From Chitinophagaceae bacterium (lineage in GTDB: Bacteria; Bacteroidota; Bacteroidia; Chitinophagales; Chitinophagaceae): a stretch of DNA of 64,000 nt. Location of the stretch: assembly GCA_013140985.1 (NCBI GenBank), contig JABFRU010000015.1:1-64000 (forward strand), in the 5' to 3' direction. Under the pieces are notes generated by a model. That model had not been told where the DNA came from, did not search any database, and worked only from the letters and a program-made list of their open reading frames with translations. A program made the position numbers and the translations under genes. This document shows positions 7,100 through 14,179 of the stretch, one piece after another. Within the stretch, counting starts at the first letter, position 1. The number at the start of each line of letters is the position of its first letter.

Positions 7100-10000
7100 G
7101 TGAGATTAAAGAGCTTAAAGATCAAGGGATTCAAAAGTTTTGCCGACAATACAACCGTCAACTTTGATGACAATATCACCGGCATTGTGGGGCCCAATGG
7201 CTGCGGTAAAAGTAATATCGTTGACAGTATCCGCTGGGTGATCGGCGAACAAAAGATCAGTCATCTGCGTAGCGAGAACTTAGATAGTTTGGTATTCAAT
7301 GGTTCCAAGACCCGCAGCGCCTCCGGTTTGGCAGAAGTGAGTTTGACATTTGAAAATACAAGGAACCTGTTGCCGACAGAATTCAGTGAAGTAACGATCA
7401 CAAGAAAATTTTATAAAAGCGGTGAAAGTGAATACCGCCTCAATGATGTGCAATGCCGGTTGAAAGATATCCAGAACCTTTTTATGGATACGGGTATCAG
7501 CACCGACAGTTATGCCATCATTGAATTAGGAATGGTGGATGATCTTATCAAAGACAAAGAGAACAGCCGCCGCCGCATGCTGGAACAAGCAGCCGGTATC
7601 TCCATTTATAAAACAAGAAAGAAAGAAGCGAAACTGAAACTGGATGCAACGGAACAGGATCTTGCCCGTATCGAAGATCTTTTATTCGAGATCAATAACC
7701 AGTTGAAGAGTCTGGAGAGCCAGGCAAAGAAGGCGGAGAAATATCATGAGATCAAAAAAGAATACCGTGAAGTGAGTATCGAACTCGCCAAGGCAGCGCT
7801 GGAAGGTTTCAATCTTACTTACAAAGAACTCAACGAGCAGAATGAGATAGAGAGTGATAAGAAGGTTAAGATTGAGGCTGAGATAGCTACTGAAGAAGCA
7901 GCGCTTGAGCAGGAGAAAGTTGCTTTCATTGAAAAAGAAAAAGAACTGCAGGCGATGCAACATGCTTTCAATGATATGTTGCAGCATGTCCGTACAAAAG
8001 AGAACGATAAGAATCTGGCGGCACAGCGTCTCGGACACCTGAAAGAAAAAGAGAACAGCTTAAAAGATTTTTTACAAAAGGCCGGAGGGCAGGAGAAAGG
8101 GATCGGGGAAAGTATTGGGTTCACAAGTTTACAGGTTGACGAGGAAGAAAAGACACTGCTTGCTTTGAATGAACAATTGGAACAACTTCGTCATGATGTG
8201 GATGCAAAGAGAAATGTGCTGGATGAAAAGAGAAGACAGGTGGACAATTTCCGCAATGAACAACAGCAGGTACAGCGAAACCAGTTTGATGCTGAGAAAA
8301 AAGTAGCGGTGGCTGATACATCGGTTCAGAATTTACAAAGGGTCATTACGCAAATAGAAGAGGAGAGAAGATCAAGGGATCAGCAGCGCCATCAGCTCGA
8401 CCAGGACAGGATGCTGAAAGAAAAAGAACTCTCGATAAAGAAAGTCGATCTCGAGCAATTACAGCATCACCAGGAAAATACAAAGGACCAGATATTGCAG
8501 ACGCAGGCATTGCTGGATGATCTTCGCAATGAACTGGCTGAAGAGAACCGCAAGCTTGATTCAAAGAAGAATGAGCATGATCTGCTGAAGAGCATGATAG
8601 ATTCAATGGAAGGTTATCCTGACAGCGTAAAATTCCTGCACAATAATACAGGATGGAATCATCATTCGCCTATTCTTTCCGATGTGTTGTATGTGAATGA
8701 AGAATACAGGACGGCATTGGAGAATGTACTGGAACCTTATCTCGGTTATTATGTAGTGAACAACCTGCAGGAAGGTATGCAGGCGATAAGATTATTGGAT
8801 GAGAACAAGAAAGGCAAGGCCAACTTCTTTTTACTTGATAAATTCATCAGGCACACTGATGACACGGATAACACAGATGAGCACAGGTTGGAAGGCGCCA
8901 TTCCTGCTATGAGTGTTGTTGATGTGGAAGAGAGATACAGGAAGTTGGCTGAACATTTATTGGGTAATGTATTTATTTCGGACAACGAAGAAGTGTTGAA
9001 TAACAGCAACGGCTTTGTTGTTATTGAAAAGAATGGCAAATATGTAAAAGGAAAATATTCCCTTACCGGTGGCAGTGTTGGATTGATCGAAGGAAAGAAG
9101 ATCGGCCGGGCAAAGAATTTAGAAAAACTACAGGAAGAGATCACAACACAATCAGCCGTAGTGGAATTACTCCGTGCCGATATACAGGGAAGGCATAATG
9201 AAGTGATCGCTTTCAATGAAGACCTGAGAGAGAGCACTATCCGTGATACCGAAGCGGAGATACAGCAACTGACCAACGAAGTTTTCTCTTTGCATAATAA
9301 ACTGGAGAACCTTCATTCAATGCAAACCAGCAGCCAGCACAGGCTGGAAGAATTGCATGTGCAAATGCAGCAGACACATAGTTCTGTTGAGGGTGTAAGA
9401 AACCTGTTGACCGGTTATAATGAGCAATTACAGATAGCCGCTGCCCGTTTGGCGGAAGCGGATGAAACATACAGGGCTTCTGATGCGGATTATAATAAAG
9501 CAACAGGCCAGTACAATGAATTCAACCTGAATGTAACCAAACAACAGAGCAAGATCAATGCACTGAAGCAGGAATTGGAGTTCAAGAATAACCAATTGAA
9601 TGATCTGAAACAACAGATAGAATCCAATACATCACAGTTGGATGAAACAGTGAGCAGTATCGATCAGTCAGCACAATCATTGAAAGAACTGGAAGAAGGT
9701 TTGTTGCAGATGATGAAAGATAAAGAGGATGAAGAAAGAAAATTGAATGAAGCAGACCAGGCTTATTATAATTTCCGTAACCAGCTGAGTGAAAAAGAAA
9801 GTGAGATCAGGCATAAGGTGAAAGATAAAGAGCAGGTGGAGCACATGCTGGCGGCTATCAAAGACAAACTGAATGAATTGAAACTGCAGTTGGCCGGAAT
9901 GAAAGAAAGAATGAATGTTGAATTCAGGATAGATATTGAAACGATCCTTGGCGAAGCAAGAAGCGGAGAAGTGCCGGTAGAAGAATTGCAGGAGAAAGCG

Positions 10001-10642
10001 GACCGGATGAAAAAAAGATTGGAGAATCTGGGTGAAGTGAACCCGACTGCCATCGAGGCATTCACGGAGATGAAGAAGCGTTATGATTTCATTGTAGAAC
10101 AAAAGACCGACCTGGTGAATGCAAAGGATAGTTTGCTGAAAACAATTGAAGAAGTGGAGATAACAGCCAACCAGAAATTCCTGGCAACCTTTGAAAAAGT
10201 GAGAGAGAATTTTCATAAAGTGTTCCAGACATTGTTCACATCGGACGACCAGTGCGATCTTATTTTAGAGAATCCTGAGAATATTGCTGAAAGCGGAATT
10301 GATGTTATTGCCAAACCTAAAGGCAAGCGTCCAACATCATTGACACAGCTAAGCGGTGGTGAAAGAACATTGACAGCAACGGCATTATTATTTGCGATCT
10401 ATTTGATCAAGCCTGCTCCGTTCTGTATTTTGGATGAGGTGGATGCACCCCTTGATGATGCGAATGTGGGCAAGTTCACCAATATGATACGGCAGTTCAG
10501 TGAGAACTCGCAGTTCATCATTGTTACCCACAATAAAATGACGATGAGTACGGTGGATGTGATCTATGGTGTGACAATGCAGGAGCCGGGTGTGAGCAGG
10601 CTGGTGCCGGTGGATTTTAGAAACCTGGAGAACACTAATTAA
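7100..10642 (+). CDS. smc: chromosome segregation protein SMC
   Basis: The ATPase that, as a homodimer with ScpA/ScpB, condenses and segregates the chromosome. The 1,180 residues match the usual length. The N-terminal Walker A is GPNGCGKS (about 31-38). Two long coiled-coil arms flank a hinge at about 500-660, with the conserved GKANFFLLDKF and GGSVGLIEGKKIGR blocks. At the C terminus come the signature LSGGERTLTATALLFAIY (about 1083 on) and Walker B FCILDEVDAPLDD (about 1107-1119). The start is GTG, giving the canonical MRLKSLKIKGFKSFAD. Residues 587-595 (TDDTDNTDE) in the hinge come from a 9-bp tandem repeat and look inserted. scpA and scpB are not in this window. Confidence 0.97.
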   Translation: MRLKSLKIKGFKSFADNTTVNFDDNITGIVGPNGCGKSNIVDSIRWVIGEQKISHLRSENLDSLVFNGSKTRSASGLAEVSLTFENTRNLLPTEFSEVTITRKFYKSGESEYRLNDVQCRLKDIQNLFMDTGISTDSYAIIELGMVDDLIKDKENSRRRMLEQAAGISIYKTRKKEAKLKLDATEQDLARIEDLLFEINNQLKSLESQAKKAEKYHEIKKEYREVSIELAKAALEGFNLTYKELNEQNEIESDKKVKIEAEIATEEAALEQEKVAFIEKEKELQAMQHAFNDMLQHVRTKENDKNLAAQRLGHLKEKENSLKDFLQKAGGQEKGIGESIGFTSLQVDEEEKTLLALNEQLEQLRHDVDAKRNVLDEKRRQVDNFRNEQQQVQRNQFDAEKKVAVADTSVQNLQRVITQIEEERRSRDQQRHQLDQDRMLKEKELSIKKVDLEQLQHHQENTKDQILQTQALLDDLRNELAEENRKLDSKKNEHDLLKSMIDSMEGYPDSVKFLHNNTGWNHHSPILSDVLYVNEEYRTALENVLEPYLGYYVVNNLQEGMQAIRLLDENKKGKANFFLLDKFIRHTDDTDNTDEHRLEGAIPAMSVVDVEERYRKLAEHLLGNVFISDNEEVLNNSNGFVVIEKNGKYVKGKYSLTGGSVGLIEGKKIGRAKNLEKLQEEITTQSAVVELLRADIQGRHNEVIAFNEDLRESTIRDTEAEIQQLTNEVFSLHNKLENLHSMQTSSQHRLEELHVQMQQTHSSVEGVRNLLTGYNEQLQIAAARLAEADETYRASDADYNKATGQYNEFNLNVTKQQSKINALKQELEFKNNQLNDLKQQIESNTSQLDETVSSIDQSAQSLKELEEGLLQMMKDKEDEERKLNEADQAYYNFRNQLSEKESEIRHKVKDKEQVEHMLAAIKDKLNELKLQLAGMKERMNVEFRIDIETILGEARSGEVPVEELQEKADRMKKRLENLGEVNPTAIEAFTEMKKRYDFIVEQKTDLVNAKDSLLKTIEEVEITANQKFLATFEKVRENFHKVFQTLFTSDDQCDLILENPENIAESGIDVIAKPKGKRPTSLTQLSGGERTLTATALLFAIYLIKPAPFCILDEVDAPLDDANVGKFTNMIRQFSENSQFIIVTHNKMTMSTVDVIYGVTMQEPGVSRLVPVDFRNLENTN
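8855..8881 (+). repeat. in-frame 9-bp tandem repeat inside the smc hinge
   Basis: Three copies of a 9-mer (ACTGATGAC, ACGGATAAC, ACAGATGAG) encode TDD, TDN, TDE. The surrounding words (CACGGAT, CACAGAT, GCACAG) resemble an intergenic repeat common in Bacteroidota (from memory). Confidence 0.7.
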
Positions 10643-10667
10643 CAGGTCATATTAATCAAATGGATCA

Positions 10668-10693
10668 AAGTCTGGTGTTGTGCCGGACTTTTT
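10668..10693 (+). terminator. Rho-independent terminator of smc
   Basis: The stem AAGTCTGG / CCGGACTT (with one G-T pair) around a seven-base loop is followed by T residues, 25 bases after the smc stop. Confidence 0.8.
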
Positions 10694-10709
10694 AGTTTAA
10701 AGCAAGGTT

Positions 10710-10973
10710 TTAATTTCCCACGGCAGTCTTTTGCGCTTCCCTTTGTTTTTGCCGGCGGCTAAAGTCAGATTTTATCTTATGGACAAAAGCTGATAAGCAG
10801 AAATAAATACCACTGCAAAGCAGGAAAGCTGCAACGATGGCCCAATAATACCAGTCATTGTCCCTGGGTAATTCGAATATAGCGTAGAAGATGATCAGCA
10901 TGCATCCAATAAGGGAACCGAAACCGATAAGGAGCTTCACAAAATACCGTTCATGATGACTGTTACCTGGCAT
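10710..10973 (-). CDS. small two-TM membrane protein, unknown
   Basis: The 87-residue protein has a short polar N terminus, a hydrophobic segment at about 13-33 (KLLIGFGSLIGCMLIIFYAI), a loop containing ELPRDNDWYY, a second hydrophobic segment at about 43-63 and a basic tail rich in Lys, Arg and Gln. Both ends would face the same side, probably the cytoplasm. I do not recognise a family. It is convergent with smc and divergent from the peroxiredoxin-like gene, so it is probably transcribed alone. Confidence 0.72.
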   Translation of the reverse strand: MPGNSHHERYFVKLLIGFGSLIGCMLIIFYAIFELPRDNDWYYWAIVAAFLLCSGIYFCLSAFVHKIKSDFSRRQKQREAQKTAVGN

Positions 10974-11070
10974 AGAAGATTTTTAAAGTTTAAAGGTGGG
11001 CAAATGTAATGAAAAAATAATTTTATGTTATAACACCGGGTTGGTAACGGTCAGTTGCCGCTAAAGCTTT

Positions 11071-11078
11071 TATTTTTG
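11071..11078 (+). promoter_or_regulatory. TATTTTTG, Bacteroidota-type -7 box
   Basis: Matches TAnnTTTG and lies 18 bases before the ATG at 11097. A TTG at 11054-11056 is closer than the usual -33 spacing, so the assignment is tentative. Confidence 0.4.
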
Positions 11079-11096
11079 TTGTTTCAAATCAATCAT

Positions 11097-11681
11097 ATGA
11101 AAAAAATATTCTCACTCTTTTCTTTTTTATTCATTGTTGCTGTTGCGGCAGCACAGGAAGCGCCGGAAGGATTATTCCTGTCTTCAAAAGCTCCTGACTT
11201 TAAAGCCAAAGACCAGCATGGTGAAGAAATAAGATTGAAAGACCTTTTGAAAAAGGGAAAAGTGGTGCTGGTATTTTACAGGGGCCAGTGGTGTCCTTAT
11301 TGCAATAGGGAATTATCAAGATTGCAGGATTCATTGCAGTTTATAAAAGATAAAGGAGCCACATTGGTAGCAGTAAGTCCAGAGTTGCCGGAAAATATTG
11401 ACACAACAGTAAAAAAAACAAAAGCAGAATATTCCATATTATATGATGAAGGAATGAAGATCATGAAAGCGTATGATGTGGAATTCCAGGTGCAGGAAAA
11501 TGTATTGACCCGTTATAAAAATTCAGGGATCGATATTGAGAAATTCAATGGAAAGAATGGAAAATTTTTGCCGGTGCCTGCTGTTTACATCATTGATAAG
11601 GAGCAAACCGTTGTCTATCGTTTCTTCGAACAGGATTATAAAAAGAGACCTTCAGTAAAGGAATTGCTCGATAATTTGTAA
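11097..11681 (+). CDS. secreted peroxiredoxin-like protein (AhpC/TSA, CPYC motif)
   Basis: ATG at 11097 (MKKIFSLFSF) is chosen over an upstream ATG at 11055 because it gives a clear signal peptide, cleaved near AAA-QEA. The thioredoxin fold contains GQWCPYCNRELSRLQ with Cys66 and Cys69, the place of the peroxidatic cysteine in AhpC/TSA proteins; a CxxC here points to the peroxiredoxin-like family or a thiol-disulfide exchange role. The block KAPDFKAKDQHGEEI is typical of AhpC/TSA N termini. It should act in the periplasm on hydroperoxides or protein thiols. It stands alone and converges on the next gene across an inverted repeat. Confidence 0.88.
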   Translation: MKKIFSLFSFLFIVAVAAAQEAPEGLFLSSKAPDFKAKDQHGEEIRLKDLLKKGKVVLVFYRGQWCPYCNRELSRLQDSLQFIKDKGATLVAVSPELPENIDTTVKKTKAEYSILYDEGMKIMKAYDVEFQVQENVLTRYKNSGIDIEKFNGKNGKFLPVPAVYIIDKEQTVVYRFFEQDYKKRPSVKELLDNL

Positions 11682-11686
11682 TTCGA

Positions 11687-11767
11687 ATGTGGAAATGTGT
11701 GAATGTGAAAGTGTGAGAATTGGCTGGCTTCATTTACACATTTCCATATTTCCACATTCTCACATTA
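11687..11767. repeat. word-type inverted repeat (TGTGGAAATGTG)
   Basis: The left arm is built from AATGTGGAAATGTGTG followed by AATGTGAAAGTGTGAG. The right arm is its approximate complement, with TTTCCA and CACATT words. It fills almost the whole gap between two convergent genes. The same word recurs at 23718-23791 and 51897-52505. Confidence 0.8.
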
Positions 11768-11772
11768 GGGTA

Positions 11773-12792
11773 TTATTTCCAAACGATCTTCCCGATCTTG
11801 CCATTTCCTCCTGCCAGAAAAATGGAAGTGCCAATTTTTGCAATGCGGCAAACATGAAAACCTTCTTTGCTGATCCATCGCCAGTCCCTGCCGCCGTTCA
11901 ATGAATAGTCAACACCGTTTAGACCGCAACTGAACACATCTGTTTTGGAAACATATTCCACACAACTCCGGTAGCCATTCGGAGGGGTAGAAGGTTCATG
12001 CCAGGTCTTACCACCATCGCTGCTGATAAAACAATTTTTTTGTGAAGAAGAATCTGCATTGAAATCGCCGCCGACAACGATCATATTTTTACCGCCCTTT
12101 CTTTTGTATGTATCCCATACAGAAATTGAATTGGCGCCGGTGGTTTCTTTTCCCTGTATGATCGGCATGGAAATGATCTCATCTCTTTTGTATAATCTTG
12201 ATTTCAATCCGCCACTTACAAATACAGCTTCATCTTTATCCAATACACGGATATTGGTGCCGCTGGCAGCAAAACAGGCTTCACCACTATCGGCTACGGG
12301 TCGCTTGTCAAAAGGGATATCCTGCCAGGTAGAACCGCCATCAAATGTTCTGGAAATAAAAAATCTTCCGTCAATGGGATCGCCGATCACAATGCCGGCC
12401 TGCTCATTCCAGAATTCCATGGCATCCAAAAACATTCCTTTGGTTTTGTTTTCATATACTACTTTCCATGTTTCGCCGCCATCCATTGTTTTTAAAATAT
12501 AAGCCGGTTCGGCAATACCCATGATGATGGCATTGCTGGCATCAAAGGCTTCGATGTCTCTGAAATCTGTTTTTTCAAATCCTTTTACAGTGATCCATTT
12601 CCAGTTCTTGCCTCCATTATTGGACTTGCCAACAGTACCATTGCTGCCGCTTACCCAAATGATATTATCATTTACCACACTCAATCCTCGGATACTTGTC
12701 CTGGTGCCCGAAGTGAGTACTTCAACAGAAGGGGTTTGTGCAGGAAGGAGTTTAACTAAGGATATAAATAAAAAAAGAAGTATTGATCTCAT
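11773..12792 (-). CDS. secreted beta-propeller protein (BNR/HCF136-like)
   Basis: Start at 12792 (MRSILLFLFISLVKLLPAQ) gives a signal peptide; the upstream in-frame ATG at 12858 would add 22 residues. Repeated blocks of the form S.DGG.TW or NNGGKNW (GKSNNGGKNWKW, KTMDGGETWK, RTFDGGSTWQD, ISSDGGKTWHE, SLNGGRDWRW) mark six or so blades of a BNR/Asp-box propeller of the kind found in YCF48/HCF136 and sialidase-like folds. No sialidase catalytic set is visible, so it is probably a binding or assembly factor. In Bacteroidota such proteins are often annotated as oxidoreductases without support. It is followed upstream by a secreted phosphoesterase on the same strand. Confidence 0.82.
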   Translation of the reverse strand: MRSILLFLFISLVKLLPAQTPSVEVLTSGTRTSIRGLSVVNDNIIWVSGSNGTVGKSNNGGKNWKWITVKGFEKTDFRDIEAFDASNAIIMGIAEPAYILKTMDGGETWKVVYENKTKGMFLDAMEFWNEQAGIVIGDPIDGRFFISRTFDGGSTWQDIPFDKRPVADSGEACFAASGTNIRVLDKDEAVFVSGGLKSRLYKRDEIISMPIIQGKETTGANSISVWDTYKRKGGKNMIVVGGDFNADSSSQKNCFISSDGGKTWHEPSTPPNGYRSCVEYVSKTDVFSCGLNGVDYSLNGGRDWRWISKEGFHVCRIAKIGTSIFLAGGNGKIGKIVWK

Positions 12793-12796
12793 AGTA

Positions 12797-12890
12797 TGGG
12801 AAGATAATAAGAAATAAGGAATGAAAAATAAGAAATGAAGAAGTGTAGAGCCCGCCAATCAAAAACCCAAAATCAAAAATCCAAAATTCC
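12797..12890. repeat. two adjacent low-complexity word arrays
   Basis: Words such as AATAAGAAAT and GAATGAAAAATAAG are followed by words such as AATCAAAAACCCAAAATC. The two halves are not complementary to each other. They resemble single arms of the word-type inverted repeats elsewhere in the window. Confidence 0.55.
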
Positions 12891-13832
12891 TCAATCGTAT
12901 TTCATCATTGTTCTCTTCACTGTTCCGTCATCAAATAGTTCCATCACGGCATAAGCAGGGCCAAATTCCTGGAATTCACCTTTCCACCAGTTGCCCGACA
13001 CAGCCCCGTTGCAATAATATTTTATTCCCAAATATTCCAGTTCATCCTGTAAATGGATATGACCGCTGATGCAAACTTTAATATTAGGATAATTGATAAA
13101 TATCTTTTTCAGCGCCAGGAAATCGGTATGCATCAGGTTGCGTTTGATCAGCAGGTCGCCATTGGCTTCTGTTTTATTAAAAAACAAACTTGAACAAATA
13201 GATAAAACAGGGATATGAGAAACAATACAGATAAAACGATCAGCAGGAACAGTTTTCAATTCTTCCGTCAACCAGTTAAATTGTTCATCATCTAATTTGC
13301 CGATATAGCCACCGGCGGGATTGAGTTGTGTGCTGTCAAGAACAATAAAATGCCAGTTGCCTTTTGTAAAACTGTAATACCTGTTTTTCATCTCCAGCAT
13401 TTCCACGGCCCATACTTTTCCATACAGGCGATCATTATCCGGTTTATCAGTTTTAATGAACCAGCCCCACACATCATGATTGCCGATGGTGTGATAAAGG
13501 GGAAGGCTGTTTTCTTTTTGCAGGATACTCTTTGCAAGGTCCCATTGGGCCTGTGTTTTTGTTTTGTCTGCTTCCAGCGCATCCATGATAAGATCACCGC
13601 CATTGATGATGAAATCAGGCTTATGCTGCAATTGCTGCACATGCTGAAAAGCTTTGGCCATTCCTGCTTCAGGTACTGCCCCTGGTTTTATATGTATATC
13701 TGTCAGGTGGGCAAAGCGGATGGGTCTTTTTTTGGGCACTGAGCTTGACGAAGTGTCCGCAAAAGATAAGGAAGGGAGCAGGCTGCCGCCTATGACAGCT
13801 GCTGATGTTTGCAGGAAATTTTTTCTTTTCAT
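12891..13832 (-). CDS. secreted calcineurin-like phosphoesterase
   Basis: ATG at 13832 (MKRKNFLQTS) is preferred to the in-frame TTG two codons upstream. The N terminus has a KRKNFL motif and hydrophobic core ending in SFA, resembling a Tat signal, although the twin-arginine is a Lys-Arg-Lys here. Metal-binding blocks are in order: LTDIHIKPG (Asp45, His47), INGGDLIMD, TIGNHDVWG, VSHIPV and SGHIHLQ. This set is complete, so it should be an active binuclear phosphoesterase in the periplasm; the substrate is unknown. It lies 98 bases upstream of the beta-propeller gene on the same strand. Confidence 0.87.
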   Translation of the reverse strand: MKRKNFLQTSAAVIGGSLLPSLSFADTSSSSVPKKRPIRFAHLTDIHIKPGAVPEAGMAKAFQHVQQLQHKPDFIINGGDLIMDALEADKTKTQAQWDLAKSILQKENSLPLYHTIGNHDVWGWFIKTDKPDNDRLYGKVWAVEMLEMKNRYYSFTKGNWHFIVLDSTQLNPAGGYIGKLDDEQFNWLTEELKTVPADRFICIVSHIPVLSICSSLFFNKTEANGDLLIKRNLMHTDFLALKKIFINYPNIKVCISGHIHLQDELEYLGIKYYCNGAVSGNWWKGEFQEFGPAYAVMELFDDGTVKRTMMKYD

Positions 13833-13861
13833 GACCAAAAAGATAAAGAATATCCGCGGAA

Positions 13862-13900
13862 AGCTTGTAGCTATTAGCTAATAGCTATAAGCTATTAGCT
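13862..13900. repeat. AGCTATTAGCT word palindrome
   Basis: Four or five overlapping copies of a self-complementary word (AGCTATTAGCT, AGCTAATAGCT, AGCTATAAGCT) in 39 bases. Confidence 0.75.
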
Positions 13901-14090
13901 GTTTTTTATCCACACAGTCAACGGGCCATTAAACCCACCCGATCTATTTCAGTCGGCCACTTGTAATGCTCACAGGACGAATCATGTAAATACTAAAACA
14001 AAGGTCTAAGCGTTTTTCAATATGTCGTTTATCCTGTGTATTTTTAGGGGCTAAATCAACTCTCAATAATTCTCCTTTTATGAAATGAGG

Positions 14091-14138
14091 CCTAAAATTT
14101 TCGAGCTAACTTTATCCGAAAGCGAAGAAAATTTTAGG
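14091..14138. promoter_or_regulatory. 12-bp perfect hairpin in the leader of the repeat lipoprotein
   Basis: CCTAAAATTTTC (14091-14102) pairs perfectly with GAAAATTTTAGG (14127-14138) around a 24-base loop. It ends 41 bases before the ATG at 14180. No T run follows, so it looks like a leader structure or protein-binding site rather than a terminator. Confidence 0.6.
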
Positions 14139-14179
14139 TCGAATTACATGAGGCAAAAAATAAAAACTAAGCTATACTC

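Larger units (their letters stand above)
13833..14179. other. 347-base gene-free region between divergent genes
   Basis: Holds the AGCTATTAGCT word repeat (13862-13900), an isolated perfect DnaA box TTATCCACA (13906-13914), a TTTATCCTGTG stretch and a strong hairpin at 14091-14138. Both flanking genes must be promoted from here. No ORF is convincing. Confidence 0.6.

Noticed and set aside
7682-10216. Many minus-strand ORFs within smc
   Set aside because: All lie inside the well-supported SMC frame and are explained by its coiled-coil codon bias.
11687-11767. Word palindromes as ordinary Rho-independent terminators
   Set aside because: Arms are AT-rich, long and imperfect, T runs are missing, and some lie between divergent or co-directional genes, while true terminators in the window (16246, 40729, 62420) look quite different.
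13906-13914. Perfect DnaA box TTATCCACA as a sign of an origin
   Set aside because: It is a single box; a nine-base match is expected about once per 130 kb per strand, and no box cluster, dnaA or AT-rich unwinding element is nearby.
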